The translations under genes were made by a program, and so were the position numbers. The notes under the pieces are model-generated. The model ran no database searches and was not told the origin of the DNA. It saw only the letters and a list, made by a program, of their open reading frames with translations. This document shows positions 1 through 11,955 of a stretch of DNA of 64,000 bases, in pieces. Within the stretch, counting starts at the first letter, position 1, and every line of letters begins with the position of its first letter. The stretch is from Petaurus breviceps papuanus (lineage: Eukaryota; Chordata; Mammalia; Diprotodontia; Petauridae): positions 27,731,662-27,795,661 of the forward strand of contig JAMXIF010001194.1 of assembly GCA_028583685.1 (NCBI GenBank), written 5' to 3'.

Positions 1-1404
1 CAGGGAGCCAAGGGCATGGCCTGACTCCCAGGAATAACCATGCTTCTGGCTTCTTTCCCCCAGTCAAAAAGAGGGCTGTCTGAGAGGCAATCTTTCCTCC
101 CCCTCCTCTTCCCAATCCCCCCACCATGGCTGTGGGACCCATGACATTGTGAGTGAACTCTGACCTTGGTCTTAGGGGCACAGGGGGACGAGGGTCTCCG
201 AATGGGGAAGGGATAAAAGCATTACTCAACCTTGACTGTGCTACAGCTGTTACTCACATTAGCACTCGGCCTGAGTAGCATCGGCCATGGGAAAGTGCCA
301 CTGACCGATTCTCTGTGAGGCCTTTCACATCTCCCTTTAGCACTGAGTTCACTAAGTCTCCTGTCCCCTGCTCCCCCCTAAGAGCCGTGTTTCCACTCCC
401 ACAGAGGGCCACACAACATAAGTACTGGTGCTCTTTTCTTCTGCCTAGAGGTTCTCTCCTCATTTTGCTTTTTTTTGCTTCTTGGAAATCAAGAAATTCT
501 GATCCTCGGACAAGGGGTCTGATAGAGGTTTATAGACTGAGGGCCACAAAAAGACCCCACTATGAAATATGAAATCCTCATGTGTACAGGGCAACATTCC
601 TGGTGAGATCTTCAGTCTGCTCAAAGAGATCAGAGGAAATCTCATCTGGTGAAGGGCATCTCTCAGTCCAGTTTACAGGGTCTGGCAGACTTAGGACAGG
701 CTGTATTCAAAAATGATGGGACTAATTGGATATATGTGATTATATGCAGTCCCAATGAAGGTAAAGTAGCCAAAACCCAATTGCTGTCTTCCCTGTCATC
801 TCCCCCCTCAAGATTAAACAAAGACATTTAGGGATTGGGGTTGAGGAAGAGATCTAAAGCACCTACGATTGATTATGCTGTTAATCACTTTCCATCCTGT
901 TGAATCCTTTCCTTCATAAATTTCTAAGCACCAGGAACCACAGCAAAGAGATTTCTATGTAGGATTTTTGGTGGCCACAGGCACTTTGGCCTCAACCAAC
1001 ACAATGAGACGCTGGTTGGTGCTTCTACCAACCACAACTCTGCCCATGGGCTCCAGCCACTCATGGGAGGAAAAGATATGACCTATTTAAGAGCAGTGGC
1101 CCTACCAATTAGGAGGCACAAGATAAGATCAGGCTCAGAGAGGCACGGGTTAAATTGGCCATATCTCTTACTTTCCCCTTCACTGGGCTCTGCTAGAAAG
1201 AAATACACTAGACAGGGAAAAGTTACAGTAGGAAGGTGAGGAAACAGGAAGGGAAAGTCGGTGAGAAAGTAGAGGTTTGATTGGATCCTAGGACATTTCT
1301 AATTAATTTGGCTAGGAATGCTTGGCTACTACTATCCCAAGTAGAAACTGGAGACGACAAAGAGGTAACTAAAGTATCTGCTGGTTTCTTAAAGAAAATC
1401 CAGC
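1..1404. other. No recognised gene; unique-looking intronic or flanking DNA
   Basis: I see no repeat I can name and no exon-like frame with splice signals. Short open frames on both strands overlap one another and lack any family signature. Confidence 0.4.
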
Positions 1405-1530
1405 ACAACTCCCTCATTTCACATATGAGGAAACTGAGGATAAGTGACTTGCTCAAGGTCACACAAGCAGGAAGTAGCAAAGATAGAACTTCATCTGGGA
1501 GTCTTTATCCTACTAGACTCTGCTGGTCCA
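1405..1530 (-). repeat. MIR or CR1/L3 3' fragment, antisense
   Basis: Carries the antisense block 'catttcacatatgaggaaac tgagg...aagtgacttgctcaaggtcacac', typical of MIR and L3-type 3' ends in mammals. Confidence 0.55.
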
Positions 1531-1773
1531 TCTGTGAGTGCTACAACAGTTGCTGTTTGAAAATCAATGCCCTTACGTTAGTGCTGGGGTGAAGCACTCT
1601 GAGTCTGGGATTGAAATGGGGCCTGTAAGTTCTGAACCCTAATCCTTGCTCTGTTACTACCTTGTTCTGGGATCCAAAGTATGGTCTGGTCTTCTGGGGT
1701 TCCAATTCTCTTTCTACAAAATGGGGTCAATACCTTGGGCAGAAGTTCTGGATTTCAGTGCAATGAGAAATTT

Positions 1774-1798
1774 TGTGTGTGTGTGTGTGTGTGTGTGT
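1774..1798. repeat. (GT)n microsatellite
   Basis: About 12 GT units in a row. Confidence 0.95.
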
Positions 1799-1811
1799 CT
1801 TGTCCCTGAAC

Positions 1812-1905
1812 AGGCTTGTAAATTCTATGAGAGAAAAGACTGCTATTATTTAAACTTTGTTAATATCCCCAGCCCCCAGAAGGCATTTACTATTTAGTGA
1901 ATGAT
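1812..1905 (+). repeat. L2 3' end, sense
   Basis: Pattern 'ttctatgagagaaaagactg...cagcccccagaaggcattta...gtgaatgattga' follows the L2 3' terminus ('...cctagcacatagtaggtgcttaataaatg...gaatga'). Confidence 0.55.
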
Positions 1906-2035
1906 TGAACAAAAAAAAGCATTTATTAAACTCTTAATATGAACCAAGCCCTAGGCTAAGCACTTAGGATGCAAATATAAAACAGAATCATCAAGGACCT
2001 TACTTTGTTAACAGTGGAAGACAAGTCACAGGGTG
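1906..2035 (-). repeat. L2 3' end, antisense
   Basis: 'aagcatttattaaactctta...aagccctaggctaagcactt aggatgcaaa' is the reverse complement of the L2 3' end. It abuts the sense copy just before it. Confidence 0.65.
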
Positions 2036-2650
2036 TTGGGGCCAAAGAAGAGTGTTTTGGTTTGGAAAGTAACAGGGATGGTAAGTGGAAGACTGACATG
2101 TTCATTCCAGGAGCAATGGCAGTATTAATTTGAATATGGTTCCCACAGAAAGAGGTAGAAGGTTGGGAAAGGGCACATGTATCGCAGCAGGGGTGGGTGG
2201 CAAAAAGATGGCCAAGGTAGAATATGAAGCATAGCTAAAGCAGGGTAGACTCCTGCCTCATAGAGCCTCTGGTCTCTCTCAGGAGTCAGCTCCAGTGCCA
2301 CTTTCTACATTAGTCCTTTGCTGATTCTCCTGCTGCAAGGATATCCTCCCTATCCCCACCCCCAAGTCACCTCCTTATCTATTTTTGCATGTACTGAGAC
2401 TCACAGCTGCAGAGGTACAGCAAAACCTGAGAGCAGGGCACAATGCGGTTAAAATGTAACTGGGAAAAGTTGAACAAAATGAATAAAATATGATACAATA
2501 TAGCTAAGTCAATATGCTGCCTACAGGGATCTGGTTCTATCTGGTGGGATGAGAGGATGCAGTGAATGGAAAGAATGGAATGAAGTGGAATGAAGTGAAG
2601 TGAACTGAACCCATGATCCCCTCTTTTGTGCCATTACAGTACAGTCACTT
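2036..2650. other. Mostly unassigned; possible old DNA-transposon remnant at about 2440-2560
   Basis: The stretch around 2440-2560 ('aaatgtaactgggaaaagtt', 'ctaagtcaatatgctgcct') resembles an old interspersed repeat I cannot name. At 2565-2610 there is a short GAATG/GAAGTG-type imperfect tandem repeat. Confidence 0.35.
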
Positions 2651-3002
2651 CTGTGTTTCCCCGATAATAAGACACTGTCTTATTAAAATTTTTTGGACAG
2701 AAAAACACCAGAGGGCTTATTTTCAGGGGAGGGCTTATTTTAATGAACATTGACAGCAATTTTAATAAACAGGTAAATGTGAACAAAAAAATGTACCTTT
2801 ATTCAATAATGATCATGTCATCTTCTTCAACAACATGGGAGGGCGGGGATGGTGCATACAGAGGGTACCGTAATGTAGCGTGTAGCGCAGGGGATCACCT
2901 TCACTACAGTAGCAATCTCAATAGGGCTTATTTTTGGGGGAGGGCTTATTTTAGAGGAATCCTACACAGTAAGGGGAGGGCTTATTTTCGGGGAAACACG
3001 GT
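2651..3002. mobile_element. Tc1/mariner-like MITE, copy 1
   Basis: Non-autonomous DNA transposon remnant of about 350 bp. The left end is tgtgtttccccgataataag and the right end ggggaaacacgg, so the ends are inverted repeats of about 12 bp. The interior has four or more direct copies of 'gagggcttatttt'. It is closely similar over most of its length to the copy at 26526-26949, which has clean TA flanks. It does not encode a transposase; an open frame of about 90 codons across it has no known domain. Confidence 0.8.
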
Positions 3003-4110
3003 TGCTTTCCCTCCCTGACAACAACAATTAAATCCGGTCTCTGAGGTGGAAGGCTCAAGAGTCATAAGCTCATGTTTTAGGAGTACTTAGAGATCCTCTT
3101 AGGAAGGTCTTATATAAACAATAAGTGTTATGATGAATGTTGGATATATTTATTGCTCTGAGACCTTCCATACCTGACCTTTCCATGCCAGAATGAATCC
3201 ACCTTGGAACTGGGTGTTTTCTGCTCAGATGCCACCTAGTCCTAATGGCTGGAAAGAACCAGGTACCTTAATCAGGCTCTCCCTTGGTGACCAAAAGGAG
3301 ACAGAGCCATTGTCCTTATTTCTGCCCACTGAACTCTCATTCTGAGAGCTGTGCCAGAAGCAGGTGGCACCCAGGATGGAAGCTGCTGTGCATGAGTTAG
3401 TGGGGGAAACACATGAGAAAAGTGGACTTTCCTTAACTGGTCTTTGTATTGGTGTTTGCCTGTTGTGCAAAAATGGATGACAACACCTTCAAGGTCAAAT
3501 TTCATCCAACGGCTTCAGTTGGGCTCTTAATGAAACCACATTCTGGCACGACTCTAATAAGCTCTCACCACCTGTGCCAAAGTGTCTGATTTCTTCTCTT
3601 GGCAGGGGTATTCAGCTCAAAGTCTCCTGAATGGCAGCCAAAGAAACTCCTGGTCAAGTTTACAGATGGTTCAATGGAAAGAGTACTTGGTACAGTGGAG
3701 AGTTAGGGGCTAGCCCAGGTTTTTCAATTAACATGAAATGTAAATTCAGGCCAGTCATTCATGACCCTGGGCCTCAGTTTTCTCATCTGTAAACTGAGTG
3801 GGTTCTTAGTAGCTTCAAAATTCAATGACTCTGCAATTGCCCATCCATGAAGCTGGCTTAAAAAATCAAGCCTCAGGACTGACTGTCCATGAAGGTGGGG
3901 TCACAAGATGAAGTTTTGGTTTGTATGTTCACCAAGACAAGGCACCTACCAAAGTCAGGCTCATCTGCTCTGTGGCCAGTGATGGGTAGACACAGCCTGA
4001 TGAAGCAACAACATGCTTACTAAGATTCCAGGATGAAATTTAGTTTGAAAATTCACACAAAAGAAAAAGACTATAGAGTCTATAGTAACTTCATTTAAGG
4101 AAAGACATTT
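3003..4110. other. No gene recognised; probably one MIR fragment near 3660-3840
   Basis: Bases 3690-3835 ('agtggagagttaggggctag...ctcagttttctcatctgtaaactgagtgg') read as a sense MIR core. The rest is unassigned. Confidence 0.45.
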
Positions 4111-4273
4111 ATGAAGTATCCAAAGGCTCCTAAGCCCCAGAATCTTCTTTTCCTTGACTTTTCCTCTCTAGTCCTTTCCCTGGGACAAGAGGCTCTCAAG
4201 CAACAGGGGGAGGTAAGTGCCTCTCAAAATTGGGGCATGCCCAGACTGCCTAACACGAAGGTATCCCCTAAGA

Positions 4274-4293
4274 AGGCTTGCTTGGGCATGCCC
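4274..4293. promoter_or_regulatory. Candidate p53 response element A
   Basis: AGGCTTGCTTGGGCATGCCC fits RRRCWWGYYY twice with no spacer (20 of 20 positions). A further perfect half-site, GGGCATGCCC, lies at 4233-4242. Sequence match only; no binding is implied. Confidence 0.5.
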
Positions 4294-5040
4294 AGATCTC
4301 CCAAGATGGAGGCCCTATTCTTCCCCTGCCCCATGGGGAAAGTGTAGCCTCCTCTGAATGGCTGCATGACCAGAATAGGCTTCCTTTTTCCAACTAGTGA
4401 GTCTGAGCCTATAACTTTTTCCTGGAATCTCTTTCTTTCTGTGTCCAGAGGGTGAACATCACAGGTCATGCACAGCCCAAGTCCTGTGACCCAACCAGTG
4501 AGAGGGGAAGGACTTCCTCCCTTGCTCCCTCTCTTTTACCTCAGCTTCAGGGCCTGGGAGTGTTTATTTGTGTTCTGTAACATTTGTCTTCAGTTTTAGG
4601 TCCTGGAGATGATCCCCACTGGACCTAGGAATTGGAGCCAGTCTGTTAGGGAAGGCAGAGGGGCCAGGGTGCCTGACGCTCAAGCCCAAGGCTGGGGGAA
4701 CTGAGATTGTAGGGACTGAGCTAAACTATGGACCTAAACACCTTTCTCTCCCAGAGATAGAAATGGTATTGAGGGAGGGGGGGAGAGGGGAGTATGCCTC
4801 CTCACATTGGGGGAATAACACTTGTGATTTTACCTTCTGAAGTAAATATCCCTTTGTAAAAGCTAATCTGACTGTTAGTGGCTGGATGGAACTGGGATAC
4901 AGAGGACCAACCCTACAACTGGTGGGGGCTGGCACCATTGGCACAGAGCCTAAATACTCCCCAACCCCCTTAAGGATATTGGAAAACCCTGGGGGAGGGG
5001 TAAAATGAACACACCTGTCAGCCTCCATCTTTGGAGATCT

Positions 5041-5060
5041 GGGCATGCCCAAGCAAGCCC
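5041..5060. promoter_or_regulatory. Candidate p53 response element B
   Basis: GGGCATGCCCAAGCAAGCCC fits RRRCWWGYYY twice with no spacer. It is the inverted-repeat partner of the site at 4274-4293. Another perfect half-site, AGGCATGCTC, lies at 5092-5101. Confidence 0.5.
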
Positions 5061-5103
5061 CCTAAAGAGTGCCTCCATGTTAGTTGGACCCAGGCATGCT
5101 CCA

Positions 5104-6278
5104 CGGGCCCCATTACATGGGTTCCATTCTCACTAACTTTTTGTCTCCTTTTTAATCTCTTCCCCTTGAGGAAAAAAAGAGATCAAAGGCATGGGGGCTG
5201 ATGCCTTCTGAACTCGATGCCATGGGAAAGTTGGGCCACAGACACCAGACAAATGAGGGGGAGCAATCCTTTTCCCTGGGAAATCCTTTTCCCAGTGCCT
5301 GACCTCATCCCTTTTAAGGGACATGTTACCACAGAAGCACCACACCAAGTGTATTCCAAATTAGGCAGGAATTACTGAATTAAAAGCAGAAAGGTCGATA
5401 TAAAGAAGTGGGACATTTCTGTCTAGGGGCTTTCCCCATTGAAAACTATGCAATCTGAGAACTAGAGGTGGCCTTAGATCAAAGTTTTAGCAGTATGTCA
5501 ATTAGGGATCAGTCTGAAAGAATCCAAAGCCCAGAGGACTTTGGGTATGGGGCCAAGCTATAGTCCGAAAGATCAAAGTCTAAGAAAGGACTCCCAGTTA
5601 ATAAAAGAGGCAGTGGAAGCAGAGGTTATCAGTGGCAAAGGAAGGGAGCCTCCTTGGTGGAAGGGACATTTGGGTGGTTTTGTCACAACTCTACAAAGTT
5701 CTGCACACAGTGGATACTCAAGCTCTTTGATCAGATAATCTGCTGGAATTTGTTCCACTTTCATGAAATTATAGGTCTATGATGAAGAAGTATGCTACCT
5801 ACCTCCTGACAGAGCTGACAAAATAAATATTCAGTATGAGACACGTTTTCGGACATGGGCAATGTGAAAATTTGTTTTGCTTGACTAAGCATTCCGAAGG
5901 TTTAGTTTTCTCTTTTTTGATCACTGTGGGAGTGGGGAGTGGGGAAGCATTAAAGAATAAAAATAAATGCTTGGTAATTGAAAAAATTGAAAACAAAATA
6001 AAACAAAAATCCAGCACAGGTCTAGTGGTGGCACAATCCCTATGTCCTACAAACTGAGTACTGGATAGTTTATTTATGCCAGTGGACAGGCAAGAAGAAT
6101 CTCTTGTTTGCTTTTGTTTCACCACTAAACCCTTGCACTTTTCAATGTACATATTTCCTAACTTGCTGATACCTGGGCCCACTGAATGTGTATGGCAGTT
6201 AAAAACCTGAATAAAAGATGCCTGCCCTCACTGGGCTTTCTTTCTAGCAGAGTAGTTCTTAGGAGGAACAATTTTTCA
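5104..6278. other. No gene recognised
   Basis: No splice-flanked frame and no repeat that I can name with confidence. A-rich patches occur around 5950-6010. Confidence 0.35.
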
Positions 6279-6295
6279 CTTCTTTCTTGTATTAT

Positions 6296-6460
6296 TATTA
6301 TTATTTTGCTTTTTTGGAGGGGGGAAGACAGGGCAATTGGGGTTGTGACTTGCCCAAGGTCACATGGCTAGTAAGTGTTAAGTGTCTGAGGCTGGATTTG
6401 AACTCAGGTCCTCCTGACTCTAGGGCCGGTGCTCTATTCACTGTGCCACCTAGCCGCCCC
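6296..6460 (-). mobile_element. tRNA-derived marsupial SINE, antisense
   Basis: Reverse complement of the 'gcggctaggtggcacagtga...tcaggaggacctgagttcaa...cttgggcaagtcac...ccccaattgcc' SINE. A 17-bp target-site duplication (cttctttcttgtattat) lies at 6279-6295 and 6461-6477, so the copy is full-length and fairly young. Confidence 0.92.
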
Positions 6461-6734
6461 CTTCTTTCTTGTATTATGAAAAGTTTCCTTACACGGTTTC
6501 ATTAAATGTGTGCATTACAAAACCTGTCCATATTTAAACAAGGGCTTCTCCTTCCCCAGCCCAGCTGCTTTGGTTACTGGGCATGCTGAGGAAGTTGTCA
6601 CTCGGCGCTTGGGACACCATCATTTCTGAGGTAACAGGTTATGCCACCGCAAGCTGGTAGTACTCAGGGCTGTGACGCCAATGAGGCAAAAAGCAAGTCT
6701 GTGGGAAGAGGAGAGTTAGAACAAGTGTCTCCTT

Positions 6735-8255
6735 TAATAATCAGCCAATAAACATTTTTAAGCACCTACTATGTGCCAGGCATTGTGCTAAGCCCTGAGG
6801 ACACAAAAAGAGGTAAAAGGTAGTCTTCACCCTCAAGAAGCACACAATCTAATGGAGGAGACAAACAAGCAAACACATATGTACAAACAAGCTATATACA
6901 GGACAAATAGTAAATAATTAAAGGGGAAGGCACTAGAATTATGAGAGGTTGGTAAATGTTTCCTGTAGATGATGGAATTTTAGTTGGGACTTGAAACACT
7001 TTAGAGGCTGAATGGAGGATGGAATGAAGTGGGGAGAGACATTCTGCAGGTGGACCCACCAGCAGGCTATTACAGTAGTGCAGGTGTGATGGGATTTGGG
7101 CCTCCTCCAGACTGGTGGCTGTGTCAAAGGAGAGAAGGAGGCATATTCAAGAGATGTTGCAAAGGGGAAATATTCAGGCCTTGGATATGGGGAATGAGGG
7201 ATAGTGAGGGATAATGAGTCTTAGGCTGCAAGCCTAAGGAACTGGTAGGATGGTGTTGCTGTCAACAATAACAGTGAAGTCTGGAAGGGGTAGTGGTTTA
7301 TTAGGGGGAAAGATAATGAGCTCATTTTTGGACATCCAGCTGAGTTTAAAATGTCTACTTGATATTCAGGTCAAGATATCTGAAAGACAATTGGAGATGT
7401 GAGATTGGAGGTCAGCAAGAGAGGTTGGGGCAGGATAAGCAGATTTGAGAATCATTTAGCAGAGAGATGGTAATTAAATCCATGGGACCTGATGAGACCA
7501 CCAAGAGAAGTGGTATAGAGAAAGAAGAGAAAAGGGCCTAGGAAGAACTCCTTTAGTACACCTACGATTAGAGGGTATGAGCTGGATAAAGATCCAGAAA
7601 AAAGACTGAGAAGGAGTGGTCAGATGGGTAGGAGGAGAACCAAGGGAGAGTGTGTCCCAAAAACCTAGAGAGAAAAGAGTATCAAGAAGATGCTGATCAA
7701 TAGTGTCAGAGGCTGCAGAGAGGTTAAGGAGAATGAGGATTGAGAAAAGGCCATTGGATTTGACAATTAAGAGCTCACTGGTAACTTTGGAGAGCAGTTT
7801 CAGTTGAATGATGAGATCAGAAACCAGACTGAAGAGGGATGGAGGAAAGAAAGTGGAGACACTTATTATTGATTCGAATTTTCAAGGATATTAGCTACAA
7901 AGAATAGAAAAGATATGGGATGATAGTGGGTATGGAATGATTAAGTGAGAGTTTTTTAGGATGAGGGAAACATTGACATGTTTGTAGGAAGTAGGAAATG
8001 AGCCAGTAGACAAGGAGACATTGAAAGTAGTGGGGAATGACAGAGGGGGCTATCTGCTGGAGGAGATGGGATGGAATGGGATCACTTGTCCTGGTAGAGG
8101 GGCTAGCCTTTGTAAGGAGTAAAGATATCTCTTCTTGTGAGACAGAGGTGAAGGAGGAGACTGTGATAGAAGGCATCTGAGTAAAACGAAATGAAGAGGG
8201 TGAATGGTGAATGGCTTCAATTTTTTCTCAATTTTTAAAGAATCCATAACTAGCA
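6735..8255 (-). mobile_element. L2-clade LINE, antisense, 1.5 kb of 3' part
   Basis: Begins with the reversed L2 3' end ('aaacatttttaagcacctac tatgtgccaggcattgtgct') and continues through reversed ORF2. On the minus strand, 7895-8176 reads VSQEEISLLLTKASPSTRTS then DPIPSHLLQ, the conserved start of the CR1/L2 reverse-transcriptase domain. It is the longest L2 copy in the window. It is eroded; short frames only. Confidence 0.88.
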
Positions 8256-9359
8256 CAAATCTTTAAGGATTATGTCTTCCCCAAAACAAGAACAAACCTA
8301 CTTCCTGGGTACCACATAAGGCCAGGTAAACTGAGATGATGCCACACAGGGACAGGATAGGCTACAGATTGGAGGAAAGGATATTCTAGACAGAAGAACA
8401 GCATTTAAAGGCTCCCTAGATAGAAGGAACAGTATCCATGGAAAACTGACACTCTGAAGGGTGAGTCAGAAGCTGGAGATACTCAGGTGGATGGAGAGCA
8501 GATGATAAAGGTTTTTGAATATCAAAGTAAGTTGGCTAGATTGGTTAGAATGTGCGTTAAAGAGCAGGAAAGTGACCCTGGGAAAATATTTGCTTTCCCC
8601 ACTACTGTCCCACTAGGAAATGCCCCAGGGTTCTGTGGCTTCATGAAGAACAGGAAGCCCTGACTAGTCCTCTTGCTCAATAAGGAGAGTATACATATAC
8701 TTGGCATCTAGTGGGCAGAAGAGGCTCAATTCTAGGCCAAACCAATCTTTCATAGATCAATGTAATCTGCCTTATTATCATGAGCCTCCAATAAACTACT
8801 CCCTTTCTTCCTGACTTTAAGTAAGCACCAATTTTTCTCTCCAATTCCAAATCCAGTGAAATCTACATGCAATCTACAGCTCAGTTTGTGACTCAGTGAG
8901 TCTCTTTCTTGGCTCCTGTGATTTCTCTATCCTGGAAATAAGCAGTGAAAAATACAGTGAGACAGAAACAGAAGAGAAGTGACAGCATCTTTTATTTCTG
9001 CCTCTTATTTTGTTTTGCTAAAGCTACTATATATATAGCCTAATTTTGTCTTTGGCTGTTGTTCCCCTTTAGCATCATTACTTGCAGAGGTGATCTCTCC
9101 TTGGAGACTTTCAATGCAAAAAGGTCCTTGCTTCATCTATGACCATGTGAGTGCACGATCTCAGATAACCTTTCAAATGCTGAGTGCCAAGTGTAAATTG
9201 CAGCCATGGGAACTTGAAGCAGAGAACTCTCAGCTTCTCTTCAGAGAAGAAGGAAGGGAAAGGTTTAGAAGTAGTGTGAGAATGGAGTGGGGTGAAGTGG
9301 AAGTGTTATTTGCTCTATATAAAAATGAAGCAAATTAGGGATACTTCTGTAGCATACTG
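8256..9359. other. No gene recognised
   Basis: No confident repeat or exon. A-rich and pyrimidine-rich patches only. Confidence 0.35.
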
Positions 9360-9545
9360 AATCCAGTCCAGCAGAGACCTGGCTTTGACACTTAGTTGTG
9401 TGATCACAAGCAAGTCCCTTAACCTAAGCATCAGTTTGCCTTTCTATAAGATGGGTATAATTCCCCACCTATCTGATCAGATTGTTGCAAGGAAAGTACT
9501 TTGTAAATGCTAAAGCACTATACTCCTATGAGTTATTATTGGGGT
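9360..9545 (+). repeat. MIR SINE, sense
   Basis: MIR order visible: 'tgtgatcacaagcaagtccc ttaacc', 'ataagatgggtataattccc', 'gtaaatgctaaagcactat', then the ATTATT-type end. Confidence 0.75.
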
Positions 9546-9551
9546 TCTATG

Positions 9552-9765
9552 GTGTTGTGGAAACAGGGCTGGGTAGGGAGTCAAGATACTAGGGTTTACC
9601 TCCTGGCCCTTACACTTAACTGGCTAGCTGACCAAAGACAATTCTCATAGCTTCTCTGTGCCTCAATTTCCACCTGGAAATTGGTGATAGTAATGCATGT
9701 ACTGCTCACCTCACAGGGTTGTGGTGAGGAAAGCCCTATGGCAATGTGATCATTATGATTTTTGT
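9552..9765 (+). repeat. MIR SINE, sense (second copy)
   Basis: 'agctgaccaaagacaattctcat', 'ctgtgcctcaatttccacct' and 'cacctcacagggttgtggtg' follow the MIR core in order. It sits directly after another MIR in the same orientation. Confidence 0.7.
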
Positions 9766-9769
9766 CCTG

Positions 9770-10744
9770 TCCTCACAACAAGGGAAATAGTGCTGTGTAG
9801 CTCCTACTCTACGGAAGAGGCCTGTCTTGATTCCCAACCAATTGCTCTATCCTCCTAGGGTCCATAAGACCCTTTTCACTCGGCTTTGGCTCTCCCAAGG
9901 AGATAATGGTCAGGACATTCCGATTTCTGCCCCCTGCTGAAAATTCTGACATCAAACACATCACTCTGGAAAGAGATGACTTTCTCCTGAAACAGCTCCT
10001 TGCACAGTAGACTCAGTCATTAGGAAAAGTGAGTCTTTCAGAGGACTTGAAATAAAGGGGAATTGTTCAGGGTTCACAGTGACTACTAGCCTAGGAGCAC
10101 ATCCCATTAGTTTTCCTCCCTGGGGAAGGAGGGTATCTAGAAATCTCAAACTGTTCTCAAAGGAAGGAACGACTGAAAAAGCTAATGCTGACAGTTTGCC
10201 TAAGATTATTCCTTTCATCTGACAGCAAGGTCAAGACAAAGGACAAGCCACCAATTTACTGGAACCTGTATCGAGGTAGAGGGTCCTGAATCTGTTTCCT
10301 AAAGGACATGTCTGAGACCCACTCTAGTGGACTATTTTGGAACATGTTTGCCACATGCTCAAAAGCCATCTCAGAAGTAATTTCCTATGCTTCTAATATC
10401 ATTGAGAAAATGCTTAGCAAAATTGGTACCATTTGAGAAGATGGACTCACTCAAACACATTATGGGAGGCTGCACTCCTCTGAGCAAGTAGGAAGACTAG
10501 GAGGGCCTAAAATATAATGGGATAGTTAGGAAGAAAGAAGAAGCAAGGAAAACACCACCCAAGATGTTTCCTACATGTCCACTATGGTGGACTAAACTGG
10601 GTTAGGCTCAGTTTTCCTGCATCCCCTAGTCAAGCATTTTTAAAATCATATGGCTACTAAATACTGAGGAACTGAGGCTAAATTATTTTCTGTTACTGCC
10701 TCTCTCTACTAATATATATATCCTTTGGCTCAAGAATTGTAACT
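9770..10744. other. No gene recognised
   Basis: Nothing assignable on either strand. Confidence 0.35.
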
Positions 10745-10990
10745 CTGAGAAATTAGGGTATCACTGGTACCTTTGGAAAGAGCAGATTCAGTTGTGTGAT
10801 GACATGGTAAGTAAGCCAAACTGCAAAGGGTTAAGGAGAGGAATGGAAGCAGATGCTGCAAGTGTAAGTCATTTTTTCCCTAGGATTTGGTTGAGAAAGA
10901 GAAAAGTGATATAGGATAACCTGAAGGGATAGAAGGGTATAATGAAGGTTTTTTTTTTTTAAAGGATGCTCTTCATGGCAGGGAGGATGG
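10745..10990 (-). repeat. L2 internal fragment, antisense
   Basis: 'cactggtacctttggaaaga gcag...cagttgtgtgatgac...gatataggataacctgaagg gatag' matches the same internal part of L2 seen at about 7780-7930. Confidence 0.65.
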
Positions 10991-11811
10991 CAAGATGAAA
11001 GGGGTGGAGAGTTGAAGTATATAGTGTGGTATAGTGGTCTGGGGCAGGCTAGGTATAGCAAAATAGATATAGTGGTCTAAGACAGGACTGCTTGTCTGAG
11101 GGGCAGGCAGAGAAGGATGCTTGAGATGGTTTAGAGAATCTTGAGGTCAGTCTGCAGACCCCCAGGGTCAGGCCTGTCAGCAGAATACAGGTAACTTGTC
11201 TAGCCACCTTTAATACACAATTATTGGCTGTACACCCCTGTCATTCTACAGACAGAAACTGAGGGGAATTGCTGCTGATGGTTAGGAAGGGACTTTTCAG
11301 TAGCTTTGGGTACCATGCTGTGCTCCTGGTAGCAAGCAACCTGGGATTTCTGGATCTGGCAAGAAGATTTTAGCAGGGTTTAGAGGAAAGATGTTTCCTT
11401 CGAGCACTTGCTGGTTTTTTTTAATGTGGCTTCAACTAATAGGTTTTTGCATTTACAGCAAGGTCTGTTCCTAGGAAACCAGGACATGAGGAGTGGGTAA
11501 AGGATTGTGTGTAACAAGTTTATGCTGCTAAATCGTAATGATGCTTCCCAGGTCACAGAAAGTTTATGGACACTGTTTGGGTGTATCAAAATTTAGCCTT
11601 GGGAACAAAAGATCAAATAAAAACTAGTTTCCTGGTTGACAAACAAAAGTCATATATTGCTGACTTCCTCTGTGGAGCTGAGATAGCTATTACTACACAT
11701 ATCTAAACTATGATCTACAGTGAAATAAATTCACATAGAAGACTTTAGCAAGTAGCTTTCTAGACTAGTTAGAGTTTTTTTGTGTGTGACAGAAATAGAA
11801 ATGTTTCTAGA

Positions 11812-11915
11812 TTTCTAGATTGTAAACTCCCCTCCTAGATTAGAAGCTTCTTGTGGCTAAGATCCTGGTCTTATCTAAACTTTCTATCTCCCTGAATGCC
11901 TGGCTCAGTAACAAT
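11812..11915 (+). repeat. L2 3' end, sense
   Basis: 'agattgtaaactcccctcc...ctatctccctgaatgcctggctcagtaac' follows the L2 3' end. Confidence 0.5.
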
Positions 11916-11931
11916 GATAACAGCTGAAAAG

Positions 11932-11955
11932 TATATATATATATATATATATATA
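11932..11955. repeat. (TA)n microsatellite
   Basis: Twelve TA units. Confidence 0.95.

Larger units (their letters stand above)
4231..5103. mobile_element. Unit of about 870 bp bounded by inverted repeats (unnamed)
   Basis: Arms of about 83 bp at 4231-4313 and, inverted, 5021-5103. The inner 40 bases of each arm are nearly identical (39 of 40 by eye). The outer halves align with more changes. No transposase, reverse transcriptase or capsid-like frame is visible in the roughly 700-bp core. It could be a foldback DNA element, or two copies of an LTR-type repeat in opposite orientation. Each arm contains a perfect p53-type 20-mer (separate entries). Confidence 0.6.
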
